Assembly (NCBI RefSeq): GCF_001187505.1
Contig: NZ_CP012150.1
Coordinates: 4,216,001-4,280,000 of the forward strand
Direction: 5' to 3'
DNA length: 64,000 nt
Source of the DNA: Mycolicibacterium goodii
GTDB taxonomy: Bacteria > Actinomycetota > Actinomycetes > Mycobacteriales > Mycobacteriaceae
Shown piece by piece: positions 32,855 to 41,701 of this stretch. Numbering within the stretch: the stretch's first letter is position 1; every line of letters begins with the position of its first letter. Made by a program: the position numbers and the translations under genes. The notes beneath the pieces were generated by a model that had not been told where the DNA came from, searched no databases, and worked only from the letters and a program-made list of their open reading frames with translations.

Positions 32855-33795
32855 CCGACACCGACGTCGCCGTCGTTGTGGGTGCCGGTCAAGCGGGCTC
32901 CGAGCTGGCGATCTGCCTGCGGCAGAATGGCTTTGACGGACGTATCGTGCTGCTCGGTGCGGAGCGGCACATGCCGTACCAGCGGCCGCCCCTGTCCAAG
33001 GCCTTGCTCAAGGGGGACGCCGCCGCACACGACCTCAGGGTGCGAAGTCCCGACGCGGCCGCCGAGGCCGGCGCAGAAGTGATCGTCTTGGAGATCGCCG
33101 ACCGTATCCTGGGCCGCACGAATCCTGCTGTGGTGTCGGAATTCTTCACCAGACTTCATCGCGCCCATGGCGTCAGCCTGCGCACCGGAGCGACGCTGTG
33201 CTCGGCGCGGCGTATGCGAAACGGGCGAATCCACATCCAACTCGGCGACGGAACCAACATCAGCGCCGACCTGATCCTCGCCGGCATCGGACTGATCCCG
33301 AACGACGACCTGGCCCGAGCCGCGGGACTGGATGTGTCCGACGGGATCCTCGTCGACTCCCAGGCACGCACCAGCCAACCCGATGTGGTGGCCGCCGGTG
33401 ACTGCACTCGCCAGTTTCACGGGCTGCTACGGCGTGAGGTCCGGCTCGAGTCCCAGCAGAACGCCGTCGAGCAGGCACGTATCGCTGCGCGTACCTTGTG
33501 TGGGTCGACCACCGAGTCGTTCAACGTGCCGACATTCTGGTCCGATCAGTACGACCATCGACTTCAGATGGTCGGCCTCCCGCTCCCCGATGATGAGCAG
33601 GTGCTGCGCGGCGACCCAGACAGCGGCTCGTTCAGCGTGGTGTTCCTTCGCGGCGGCCGCCTGTCGGCCGTCCATGCCGTGGGCCGACCCCGCGACATCA
33701 CCGCTGGACGCAAATTGATTGCCGCGCAGGCTCATCTGCGTCCACCCCACGACATCGCCGTCGACGGCCCGTTGGCCGATCTGGCCATCACGTGA
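32851..33795 (+). CDS. Ferredoxin reductase-like FAD protein with internal deletion
   Basis: A 314-aa protein in the putidaredoxin reductase family, which normally has about 400-420 residues. The start overlaps the P450 stop. The N-terminal FAD motif GAGQAG (11-16) and PPLSKALLKG are intact, and so are the C-terminal AGIGLIPN, VVAAGDC and WSDQYDHRLQMVG. But after RSPDAA (about residue 69) the sequence jumps to GAEVIVLEIADRIL. About 90 residues are missing, which in homologues hold the end of the first FAD segment and the NAD-binding GGGYIGLE motif. The frame is kept. It probably cannot bind NADH normally. Confidence 0.85.
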   Translation: MTDTDVAVVVGAGQAGSELAICLRQNGFDGRIVLLGAERHMPYQRPPLSKALLKGDAAAHDLRVRSPDAAAEAGAEVIVLEIADRILGRTNPAVVSEFFTRLHRAHGVSLRTGATLCSARRMRNGRIHIQLGDGTNISADLILAGIGLIPNDDLARAAGLDVSDGILVDSQARTSQPDVVAAGDCTRQFHGLLRREVRLESQQNAVEQARIAARTLCGSTTESFNVPTFWSDQYDHRLQMVGLPLPDDEQVLRGDPDSGSFSVVFLRGGRLSAVHAVGRPRDITAGRKLIAAQAHLRPPHDIAVDGPLADLAIT

Positions 33796-33813
33796 AGCAC
33801 CGAAAGGAGACAC

Positions 33814-34137
33814 ATGCCCACCGCACGTTACGTCGAACCGAACGGTGTGAAACACACCGTCGAGGTTCCCGTCGGAGAGAATCTCCGGCAGGCGGCACTG
33901 GACAACCTGGTACCTGGAATCATCGGAGAATGCGGAGGCTACGCCACATGCGGTACCTGCCACGGATATGTCGACGATTCGTTCCTGCCGAAACTTGCTC
34001 CCCCCTCTGAGGACGAAGAATTCATGCTCGAAGGATTGCTGGCGCCGGTCACGGCCAACAGCAGGCTGACCTGCCAGCTCATCATGAGTCCCTCGCTGGA
34101 GGGCATCACCATTCGTTTGCCCGAGGAGCAGGGATGA
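33814..34137 (+). CDS. 2Fe-2S ferredoxin (adrenodoxin/putidaredoxin type)
   Basis: A 107-aa ferredoxin starting ATG 33814 after GAAAGGAG. Cys40, Cys46, Cys49 and Cys87 (GECGGYATCGTC and RLTCQL) give the C-x5-C-x2-C...C pattern of vertebrate-type [2Fe-2S] ferredoxins, which carry electrons from a flavoprotein reductase to a P450. It belongs to the operon of the second P450 and overlaps the aldolase start (ATGA). It is distinct from the 3Fe-4S ferredoxin of the first P450 operon. Confidence 0.95.
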   Translation: MPTARYVEPNGVKHTVEVPVGENLRQAALDNLVPGIIGECGGYATCGTCHGYVDDSFLPKLAPPSEDEEFMLEGLLAPVTANSRLTCQLIMSPSLEGITIRLPEEQG

Positions 34138-34787
34138 GCCAGTTCGCGGACGCGATTGCGGTTGCACGCCGAGCGGTGGCGGAGACCGGGCGACGCCTCA
34201 TCCGTGATGGGCTGGTGCAGGGCACCGCCGGCAACGTCAGTGTCCGGGTGGGCGACCTCGTCGCCATCTCGCCGTCATCGGTGCCCTACGAGTCGGTCAC
34301 CGACGAGGACGTATGCCTGGTGGACCTCGACGGCGGTGCCGTCGAGGTGCGGGAAGGCTTGCGCCCGTCGACCGAAACAGCCTTACACACAGTTGTTTAC
34401 CGTGAGACGAACGCAGGAGCGGTGATCCACCATCACGGCCTGGACTCCGTGGCGGTGTCGTGCACCGCCACGGTGCTGCCCGCGCTGCACTACTACACGG
34501 TTCGGCTGGGTGGTGCACCGCGGGTCGCGCCCTATCACCGCTTCGGCACCGCTGCTCTTGCTCGTGCGGTCGGCGACGCGTTGCGCGGCCGCACCGCGGC
34601 GTTGATGCAGAATCACGGTGCGGTGGCCTACGGAACCACCGTCGAGGAAGCTTTCGAACGAGCCCAATTGCTGGAATGGCTGTGCGCTCTGCATATTCGC
34701 GCACACGCGCACGGCCGTCCGCGTGTGTTGTCGGATGAGGAACTCGCCGAGGTTGCGGGAGCGCGTTACGAGGCGGGCCAACAGTGA
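34134..34787 (+). CDS. Class II aldolase/adducin family protein
   Basis: A 217-aa protein of the fuculose-phosphate aldolase fold, starting ATG 34134 in the ferredoxin stop. Phosphate loop TAGNVSVR; the catalytic acid Glu81 (RPSTETALH); zinc ligands in VIHHHGLDS (His99/His101) and MQNHGAV. Length is normal. The family cleaves or epimerises phosphorylated ketoses using zinc. It is followed by an overlapping PfkB kinase, which would supply the phosphorylated substrate, as in fuculose use. Its place behind a P450 redox chain is unusual. Confidence 0.88.
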   Translation: MSQFADAIAVARRAVAETGRRLIRDGLVQGTAGNVSVRVGDLVAISPSSVPYESVTDEDVCLVDLDGGAVEVREGLRPSTETALHTVVYRETNAGAVIHHHGLDSVAVSCTATVLPALHYYTVRLGGAPRVAPYHRFGTAALARAVGDALRGRTAALMQNHGAVAYGTTVEEAFERAQLLEWLCALHIRAHAHGRPRVLSDEELAEVAGARYEAGQQ

Positions 34788-35749
34788 GCGCGCCGGTGGT
34801 CTGCATCGGTCCGCACATTCTGGACGTCGCCATCCGGCCGGTCACCGAGATCCCCGCCGGGCAAGGGGGAGCGCTGCTGGAAGAGACCCGGATCTGTGCT
34901 GCCGGTACCGCTGCGGGTACCGCTGTCGATTTGGCCAAACTCGGCGCCGCGGTCAGCACGATCGGCGCGGTCGGCGATGACGCGGCAGGACGCATGGTGG
35001 CGATGCTGATGGACGGCCACGGTGTCGACGTGAGTCGTCTCGCCATCAAACCCGGTGCGGCCACTTCGACCACGGTCCTGCCGATCCGGCCGAACGGAGA
35101 GCGCCCGACGCTGCATCTTCCGGGGGCGACCTCTTTGCTGTCGGCCGAGGACATGGACTGGGAGCTGCTTGCTCGCGCCGCATATGTCCACATCGGTGGG
35201 CCGGATGTGTTGGCTGAGTTCGGCACCGAGGTGGTACCGAAAGTGCTGGACGCCGCCCGTGCCGCGGGCGCGGTCACGACGGTTGATCTACTGCGGACCT
35301 CATTGCCGGAGCGGTTGCTCGACGCGATGGCCGCGGTGTGGCCGCTGGTGGACTACTTCCTGCCCAACGACGATCAGTTGCGTGCGCTGACCGGTGTCGA
35401 GGATCTACTCCAGGCCGGCAGAGCATTGGTCGAACGGGGCGTCGGCACGGTGGCGGTGACGGCAGGAGCCGACGGATCTTTCTTGATCACCGAGGCAGGT
35501 ACTGTCCATATTCCAGCGTTCACCTGCACCGTTGTCGACACCACGGGATGCGGCGACGCCTATACCGCTGGGTTCGTCGTCGGCCTGCAGCATGGTTGGG
35601 AACCGATGGTGGCGGCCAGGTTGGGCACCGCTGCGGCAGCGCTGGTGGCCGGTGGCCTCGGCTCGGACGCGGGCATCGTCGATCTGGCAGGCACGCTGCA
35701 GTTCTGGGCCGCCCGCGCCGAGGAGATCGGAGCCCCACCGCCACGGTGA
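34784..35749 (+). CDS. PfkB family carbohydrate kinase
   Basis: A 321-aa ribokinase-fold kinase, start GTG 34784 in the aldolase stop (GTGA). The second PfkB signature is at residues 252-258 as DTTGCGD (Ala of the common GAGD is Cys256), with the catalytic Asp258 kept. The N-terminal region has the GTAAGTAVDLAKLG substrate-binding segment. The family phosphorylates sugars or nucleosides with ATP. With the aldolase it forms a kinase/aldolase pair, probably breaking a sugar or polyol released by the P450. Confidence 0.9.
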   Translation: MSAPVVCIGPHILDVAIRPVTEIPAGQGGALLEETRICAAGTAAGTAVDLAKLGAAVSTIGAVGDDAAGRMVAMLMDGHGVDVSRLAIKPGAATSTTVLPIRPNGERPTLHLPGATSLLSAEDMDWELLARAAYVHIGGPDVLAEFGTEVVPKVLDAARAAGAVTTVDLLRTSLPERLLDAMAAVWPLVDYFLPNDDQLRALTGVEDLLQAGRALVERGVGTVAVTAGADGSFLITEAGTVHIPAFTCTVVDTTGCGDAYTAGFVVGLQHGWEPMVAARLGTAAAALVAGGLGSDAGIVDLAGTLQFWAARAEEIGAPPPR

Positions 35750-35771
35750 CGCTTACAGTGTGTACGCAACG

Positions 35772-36992
35772 ATGACGAGAGGCGGGGCGGACGTGGAACG
35801 TGTGCGCGAACAACTGCTCGCGCTCACCGCCGCGTTGCGCAAGGAGCGCTCCGCCGTTACCGCCAGTTTCACCGGTCGGCTCAGAGAGATCGCTCCGGAG
35901 TACTACGCCATCGACGCCAGCGACTTCCAAGATGCGGGGTGGATGTCGCTGCCGGTGGTCGTCGAAGGCGCCCTGCGGGCGCTCGACACCGGGGAGACCG
36001 ATGACAGACTGCCCCGGGAACTCATCGACGAGTCGATCACCGCGTATCACAGCGGCCTGCCGTGGGAGGTATTGGATCGGTCCTACCGGCTGACCCACCA
36101 GGTGCTGTGGGAACACATCCTGCGCGTCCTGACCGACCTGCGTCTGCGCGGAGCCGAACAAGCCCTGCTGTTGCGCACCGCGTCGAATGTGTTGTTCCGG
36201 TACTTCGACAACGTGTGCAGCGCGGCGGGACACATCTACGTCCAGGCAGAGCGGGCCGGCCGCCGCGATGAACGGATGGTGCACCTGATAGGGCAGATCA
36301 TCGACGGTGTCGCGGTTCCGGACACCGCACTGGGGTACCGCCTGGGCCAGACCCATGTAGCCGTCATCGCCTGGGGCGCAGATCCGCGCCCGCAGATCGA
36401 CGCCGCCGTGCGGGATCTACGGATCGACTCCCTGGTCGTCCCCACAGGAGAACGGGAGATCTGGGCCTGGTTCGGGCTCACCGCCGAACGCAGCTTCGAT
36501 GAACTGCGATCGGCGATCGGCAACACGCCGGGAAACCAGGTGGCGCTGGGCTCGGTGGCCCAGGGCCGCAAAGGATTCGTCACCACTCACCGGCAGGCCA
36601 AGCTGGCGGCCTCGTTATGGGCGCGCAAACTGGTCGCGCCGTGCGGCTCGACGGTCACCTACAGCGAAATTTCCTTGCTCAGTGTTGCTTTGGAGAACGA
36701 GAACACCGCCCGGATCTTCGTCGAGCACCAGCTCGGCGCCTTGCTGACAGATGAAGGGCGCGGACGAGAGCTGCGCGAAACCCTCATCGCCTACACAAAA
36801 TCGGGACTCAATGCCCGCACCACCGGAAAGATGCTCGGCGTCGCCGAACGGACGATCCGCTACCGGCTTGGACGGCTGGAGGGATTGCTGGGCAGTGATT
36901 TTCGCCAGCGGTTGCCCGAGCTCGCCGCCGCATCGGTGGTGGCCGACGCGCTGGAGGCACAGCAGCAGGCGCGCAGCCAGGCGCTCCGATGA
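35772..36992 (+). CDS. CdaR/PucR-like transcriptional regulator
   Basis: A 406-aa protein. ATG 35772 is used, but GTG 35793 has the better ribosome site (GAGGCGGGG). It has an N-terminal RsbRD-type alpha-helical domain (about 10-165), a middle CdaR GGDEF-like region (YRLGQTHVAVIAWG...), and a C-terminal PucR helix-turn-helix (YTKSGLNARTTGKMLGVAERTIRYRL). It follows the kinase by 22 bases on the same strand, so it may be the regulator of the P450-aldolase-kinase operon. It is convergent with the TetR gene 15 bases away. Confidence 0.88.
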   Translation: MTRGGADVERVREQLLALTAALRKERSAVTASFTGRLREIAPEYYAIDASDFQDAGWMSLPVVVEGALRALDTGETDDRLPRELIDESITAYHSGLPWEVLDRSYRLTHQVLWEHILRVLTDLRLRGAEQALLLRTASNVLFRYFDNVCSAAGHIYVQAERAGRRDERMVHLIGQIIDGVAVPDTALGYRLGQTHVAVIAWGADPRPQIDAAVRDLRIDSLVVPTGEREIWAWFGLTAERSFDELRSAIGNTPGNQVALGSVAQGRKGFVTTHRQAKLAASLWARKLVAPCGSTVTYSEISLLSVALENENTARIFVEHQLGALLTDEGRGRELRETLIAYTKSGLNARTTGKMLGVAERTIRYRLGRLEGLLGSDFRQRLPELAAASVVADALEAQQQARSQALR

Positions 36993-37007
36993 CGCAGTCC
37001 GGGTCGG

Positions 37008-37595
37008 TCACTGCAGGCGGGCCAGCAATCTGTCGACGAGGTAGACCTGATGGTCGGGGGTCATCCGACCGGGGTTGATGATGGCTTCGACCGACAGTGA
37101 TTCCACCACCGCGAGGATCTCGTCGACGATGATCTGGGTGTCCTCGTCTGTGCGGATGTCACCGCTGCGCTGGGCATCGACGACGAACTGCGCCCACAGC
37201 GCCCGGGAGTCGGCGTTGGAGGCGCTGCGGATCTCGCGGAGGTACGGGTTGCCCACCGCCTGGCCGAGGAAGCTCACGTCGACCTGCGCTTCCAACAGTC
37301 GCTCCGCGTCGAGTGGGAGCGCCTCGAGGATGGCGAGCCGTAAGGCGGTGATACCGCCGACGCCGTCGGTGGCCTCGACGATCCGTTTGCGGGCGCGGGC
37401 GAAGGCCAGTTGGTGCGCCGAGACCAGGATGTCTTCCTTGTTGCGGAAGTAGTGGGCCAGCACGCCGTTGGAGCAGCCGGCCTCCTGGGCGATTCGCCGC
37501 AGCGTGAGGGCTTCGAGCCCTTCGCTTCCGATCACCCGCCACGTCGCGTCGAGCACCTCGCGTCTGCGCTCGTCGTGGTCGACGACCTTAGGCAT
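37008..37595 (-). CDS. TetR family transcriptional regulator
   Basis: A 195-aa repressor; ATG 37595 has AGGAGA upstream, while the longer open frame is not family-like. N-terminal helix-turn-helix (TLRRIAQEAGCSNGVLAHYFRNKEDIL) and an all-helical C-terminal ligand domain. It resembles the BetI/regulator-of-amine group in the HTH (GCSNGVLAHYF), which fits an amine or amino-acid ligand. It is divergent from the class III aminotransferase and probably represses it and the ABC importer behind it. Confidence 0.92.
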   Translation of the reverse strand: MPKVVDHDERRREVLDATWRVIGSEGLEALTLRRIAQEAGCSNGVLAHYFRNKEDILVSAHQLAFARARKRIVEATDGVGGITALRLAILEALPLDAERLLEAQVDVSFLGQAVGNPYLREIRSASNADSRALWAQFVVDAQRSGDIRTDEDTQIIVDEILAVVESLSVEAIINPGRMTPDHQVYLVDRLLARLQ

Positions 37596-37675
37596 CGTTC
37601 TCCTGACTGTCGTGTGTAGGCACATTAACTCTCGGGTCTCGGTGTCGGGGCGCGAGCATCGGTGTGTCCGATCAA

Positions 37676-37697
37676 GTTTCGAGTTTGTTTCGAGTTT
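37676..37697. repeat. Adjacent 11-bp direct repeats in TetR/aminotransferase promoter
   Basis: GTTTCGAGTTT occurs twice without spacer (37676-37686, 37687-37697), one helical turn apart, in the 188-base gap between the divergent tetR and aminotransferase genes. The surrounding stretch is AT-rich for this genome, with TTTAATGAT near 37731 as a possible -10. It is a candidate site for TetR or another regulator. Confidence 0.45.
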
Positions 37698-37783
37698 CGC
37701 GCTTTCCCTTACGTGATCCGGGGCACGTGTGTTTAATGATACAGGGCGCCCGAAATAAAAAAATACCGATCGTAGGAGTGCTC

Positions 37784-39040
37784 GTGACAAGAGCCACCGC
37801 TCGACCAGAGATCGACAACCGCAACGAGCGCGCGCTGCGCAATCGTGCGGTCAAGGTCATACCCGCCGGAATGTATGGCCACATGCGTGCGCACACTCCG
37901 CACATGCCCGAGTCGTATCCGCAGTTCTGGTCGCGCGGTGAGGGCGTCTACGCCTGGGATGTGGACGGCAATCGATACGTCGACTTCATGTGTTCGTTCG
38001 GACCGATGCTGCTGGGGCACCGAAACGCCGCGGTTGAAGCGGCAGCGCGGCGCCAGGCCGAACTCGGTGACACCCTGTCGGGGCCGTCTCCTCGCATGGT
38101 CGAACTCGCCGAACTGCTCACCGCCACTGTCGCTCACGCTGACTGGGCGATGTTCGGCAAGAACGGAACCGACGTCACCTCGACTGCAGTCCGTATCGCC
38201 CGGGCGGCCAATGGTCGGCGCAAGCTGCTCAAGGCCACAGCGGCATATCACGGGGCCAACGAGTGGTTCACCCCGAAAACTGCCGGGGTCACCGCCGAGG
38301 ATCGCGCCAACATCGTGGAGTTCACCTACAACGACGTGACCGACCTGCAACGCGTGGTCGCCGAGCACACCGGCGACATCGCGGCGATCATCGTGACACC
38401 GTTTCGACATGATTCCTACGTCCCGCAGGAGGATGTCGAGGTTCAGTTCGCCCGTACCGCACGCGAATTGGCTACCAAGGAGGGCGCGGCGCTGATCCTC
38501 GACGAGGTGCGTGCCGGCTTCCGATTGCATGTCAGGGGCGCTTGGGAGCCGCTGGGCGTGCGGCCGGATCTGACCGCGTACTCGAAGGCCATCGCCAACG
38601 GATACGCCTTGTCGGCGCTCGTCGGCACCGACAGCCTGCGAGAAGCCGCGTCCGAGGTCTATGTGACCGGTTCGTTCTGGTTCTCCTCGGTGGCGATGGC
38701 GGCCGGTATCGCCACGATCACCCAGGCGGTTGAACTGGACGCGCCCGCGTTGATGGCGACCGCGGGCACACGATTCAAGGCGGGGCTGGAAGCGCAGGCG
38801 GCCGAAGCGGGCCTGCCGCTGGCGGTCACCGGGCCGCCGCAGATTCCGTTGCTCAACTTCGCCGACGATCCTGACCTGCGAAAAGCGTTGGCTTTCACCG
38901 ATGCCGCCGCTCGGCGGGGTGTCTTGTTGCACCCTTGGCACAACATGTTTCTGTCCACAGCCCACACCACCGAAATCATCGATGACGTACTGGAGCGCAC
39001 CCGGCAAGCGTTCGCCGAGATCGCGCAGCAGGACCTGTAG
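37784..39040 (+). CDS. Class III aminotransferase (glutamate-1-semialdehyde aminomutase-like)
   Basis: A 418-aa PLP enzyme; GTG 37784 has TAGGAG upstream (GTG 37778 also in frame). It has YVDFMCSFGPMLLGH, the cofactor region FGKNGTDVTSTAVRIAR, the acidic ILDEVRAGFR, and the PLP lysine at about residue 268 (YSKAIANGYALSAL). It is most like glutamate-1-semialdehyde aminomutase relatives, but the context is catabolic, so a transaminase for an amino acid or beta-amino acid is likelier. It sits upstream of a peptide-type ABC importer; the binding-protein start lies 35 bases after its stop. Confidence 0.85.
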   Translation: MTRATARPEIDNRNERALRNRAVKVIPAGMYGHMRAHTPHMPESYPQFWSRGEGVYAWDVDGNRYVDFMCSFGPMLLGHRNAAVEAAARRQAELGDTLSGPSPRMVELAELLTATVAHADWAMFGKNGTDVTSTAVRIARAANGRRKLLKATAAYHGANEWFTPKTAGVTAEDRANIVEFTYNDVTDLQRVVAEHTGDIAAIIVTPFRHDSYVPQEDVEVQFARTARELATKEGAALILDEVRAGFRLHVRGAWEPLGVRPDLTAYSKAIANGYALSALVGTDSLREAASEVYVTGSFWFSSVAMAAGIATITQAVELDAPALMATAGTRFKAGLEAQAAEAGLPLAVTGPPQIPLLNFADDPDLRKALAFTDAAARRGVLLHPWHNMFLSTAHTTEIIDDVLERTRQAFAEIAQQDL

Positions 39041-39075
39041 TGGCCACCGATACGAACTCGTCAAGGAAGGCTCTC

Positions 39076-40680
39076 ATGCCCCATCGATCCAAGACCCGAT
39101 CCGTTGGCCGACGAATTGCCGGCCTGGCCGTCACCGCGCTGCTGATAACCGGACTCACCGCCTGCGGGGGAGCCGGCGCGCCGACGCTGCGGGAAGATCT
39201 CATACTGGGCCGCGACATGGACGTGACCACACTCGATCCGAACCGGTCACTGTGTGACACCTGCCAGATCTTCAACGGCGCGGTGTACGACACCTTGATC
39301 AAGGCCGACAACGACGGCAGCCTGACACCCCTGCTGGCCGAGAGCTGGGAAGCCAACGCAGACAACACCGTCTTCACATTCAGACTGCGGCCTGAGGCGC
39401 GCTTCGCCGACGGATCGCCGGTGGAGGCGAAGGACGTGAAATGGTCGTGGGAACGGCTCCAGCATCTCAAGGGCTCACCGAGCTACTTCATGGACGGAAT
39501 CACCAGCGTCGAGGCGCCGGACCCCCGCACCGTCGTGGTGACCTCGGCACATCCCAACTCGGCCTTCTTCAACATCACGACCGCGGGATATATGGGCATC
39601 TTGAACTCCGACTTGGCGGCGCAGAACGGCGCCACAGCTGACGTCGACGCCGCCAACACAGACACCGCCGAACAGTGGTTCATGAGCCATTCCGCAGGCG
39701 CCGGTCAGTACGAACTCGAGTCGTACCAGCAAGGCACCCAGATCGTGCTCAAACGCAACGAGAACTATTGGGGCACCCCGGCGGCGTTCCCGCGTGTGAC
39801 GATCAAACAGGTCAAAGACTCGTCGACGCAGCTGCAGCAGCTGCAGCAGGGTGACATCGACGTGGCACAGCAGCTGAACTTCGATGCCATCGAGCAGATC
39901 GAGGCGGACCCCAACATCAGCTCCACAACGGTGCCGACCTACAACTTCGTCTACCTCGGCCTGGCGCCCGGGGCGCCCGGGGGCGAAGCTCTCAAGGATC
40001 CGCGTGTGCGCGACGCAGTGCGCAAGGGCATCGACTACGACGCTGTCATCAACGCCACTGTTGCCGGCAACGGGAAACGACAGGCCACCGGAATTCCCGG
40101 CGGATTCCCCGGGACGAATGGTCTGCCACTGCCCGAGTACGACCCGGACGGTGCACGCAAGCTGCTCACCGACGCCGGCATCACCAGGCTCCAGTTGGAG
40201 GCGGTCTACCCGAACTTCACCATCTACGGTGTCAACTTCAACACCATGTTCCAATCCATCCAGCAGAGTCTGAAAACCGCGGGTATCGACCTGACCCTGA
40301 CCCCGCTGGAGTACAGCACCTGGTCGGAGCGTTTGAAGACCACAGGTATGCCGGTCACGGCGGTGTACTTCGCCCCTGACCATCCCGATCCGGTTCAGTT
40401 CCTGCAGTACTTCGCGATGATCGACGACTCCACCTGGCTGCAGCGCTCACGCATGTCGGTCAATGCCGAAGAGAACACCCTGACCACCACCGCTCTTCAG
40501 CAGTCAGGCGCTCAGCGGGATGCGACGTACTCGAAGCTGGCCAAGATGATGTGGGACGACGCGATCATCCTGCCCATCGTGAATCCCGAGATCATCCTCG
40601 CGAATTCACCTGCAGTGACGGGCAACAACTACCACATCACCCGCAACGTCGATCTCAGCGTCATGGGGTTCGAGCAGTGA
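39076..40680 (+). CDS. ABC transporter substrate-binding lipoprotein (peptide/dipeptide family 5)
   Basis: A 534-aa extracytoplasmic binding protein. ATG 39076 follows AAGGAAGG; a GTG at 39040 is also in frame. The signal peptide ends in a lipobox LTAC with Cys30 as lipidated residue. The mature part is family 5 (DppA/OppA type): LAESWEANADNTVFTFRLR, FADGSPVEAKDVKWSWERL. It binds a peptide, opine, amine or similar compound outside the membrane and delivers it to the two permeases encoded next. The aminotransferase before it suggests an amino compound. Confidence 0.9.
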   Translation: MPHRSKTRSVGRRIAGLAVTALLITGLTACGGAGAPTLREDLILGRDMDVTTLDPNRSLCDTCQIFNGAVYDTLIKADNDGSLTPLLAESWEANADNTVFTFRLRPEARFADGSPVEAKDVKWSWERLQHLKGSPSYFMDGITSVEAPDPRTVVVTSAHPNSAFFNITTAGYMGILNSDLAAQNGATADVDAANTDTAEQWFMSHSAGAGQYELESYQQGTQIVLKRNENYWGTPAAFPRVTIKQVKDSSTQLQQLQQGDIDVAQQLNFDAIEQIEADPNISSTTVPTYNFVYLGLAPGAPGGEALKDPRVRDAVRKGIDYDAVINATVAGNGKRQATGIPGGFPGTNGLPLPEYDPDGARKLLTDAGITRLQLEAVYPNFTIYGVNFNTMFQSIQQSLKTAGIDLTLTPLEYSTWSERLKTTGMPVTAVYFAPDHPDPVQFLQYFAMIDDSTWLQRSRMSVNAEENTLTTTALQQSGAQRDATYSKLAKMMWDDAIILPIVNPEIILANSPAVTGNNYHITRNVDLSVMGFEQ

Positions 40681-40687
40681 GGCAGCC

Positions 40688-41701
40688 ATGACCCGTTACC
40701 TGATCAAACGCATCGCGTTGATGCCCCTGCTGTTATGGGGCATCATCACGATAGCCTTCGTTCTGTCGAGGTCGGTGTCGAGCAACCCCCTCGCCACCAT
40801 CGTCGGTGAACGCAATCTGGGAAACCCCGAGATCGTCGCCGCCGCCACGCGCAGATGGGGCTTGGACAAGAGCCTGCCGGAGCAGTACCTCCAATACCTG
40901 CAGAATTTGTTGCACGGCGATATGGGGACCTCCTTCCGGACCAAGACGTCGGTGAGTTCCGATCTCGCACAACGCCTCCCGGCAACACTCGAACTGGCGC
41001 TGTGCGCGCTGGTGATCGCCGTGGTCATCGGCACGGTCCTCGGTGTGGTCGCCGCCCGCACCCGCGGTCGTGTCACTGACACCGTGATCAGAGTGTTCGC
41101 GTTGGCCGGATCGTCCCTGCCGGTCTTCTGGATCGGCCTGGTGTTCCTGTTCGTCTTCTACGCTTCACTGGGCGTCGCCCCCGGACCCGGACGACTGTCG
41201 CCCCGGGTGCAGGCTCCCGAGCAGGTCACCGGTTTCTACACCATCGACGCCCTGCTCCAGGGCAACGTGCCGCTGTTCACCGATGCGCTGAAACATCTGA
41301 TCATGCCCGCGTTCATCATGAGCCTTGCGCTCCTGGGAACCCTGATCCGGCTGATACGCGCGCAAATGATCGAACAACAGTCCTCGGATTACGTGCGGAC
41401 CGCACGCGCCAAAGGCATGACCGTCACCCAGGTGATGAATCGCCACGTGCTCAAGAACGCGATGACGCCGGCGATCACCATCGTCGGGGTGTCGGTGGGC
41501 ATCGTCATCATGGGCGCGGTGCTCATCGAAACCATATTCTCCTGGAACGGAATCGGCACCTACGCGGTTGAATCATCGCGAGCACTGGACTTCCCGGCCA
41601 TCACCGGGGTCTGTTTGGTGGGCGGCGTCATCTTCCTGTTGTCGAACCTCATCGCCGATGTTGCCTACGCGGTCGTCGATCCACGAGTGAGGCTCACATG
41701 A
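40688..41701 (+). CDS. ABC transporter permease (DppB type)
   Basis: A 337-aa inner-membrane protein, seven bases after the binding protein. It has the N-terminal MTRYLIKRIALMPLLL typical of DppB/OppB, six hydrophobic helices, and the cytoplasmic EAA-type loop (DYVRTARAKGMTVTQVMNRH) that docks on the ATPase. It overlaps the second permease by four bases (ATGA). It forms the translocation pore together with that gene. Confidence 0.93.
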   Translation: MTRYLIKRIALMPLLLWGIITIAFVLSRSVSSNPLATIVGERNLGNPEIVAAATRRWGLDKSLPEQYLQYLQNLLHGDMGTSFRTKTSVSSDLAQRLPATLELALCALVIAVVIGTVLGVVAARTRGRVTDTVIRVFALAGSSLPVFWIGLVFLFVFYASLGVAPGPGRLSPRVQAPEQVTGFYTIDALLQGNVPLFTDALKHLIMPAFIMSLALLGTLIRLIRAQMIEQQSSDYVRTARAKGMTVTQVMNRHVLKNAMTPAITIVGVSVGIVIMGAVLIETIFSWNGIGTYAVESSRALDFPAITGVCLVGGVIFLLSNLIADVAYAVVDPRVRLT

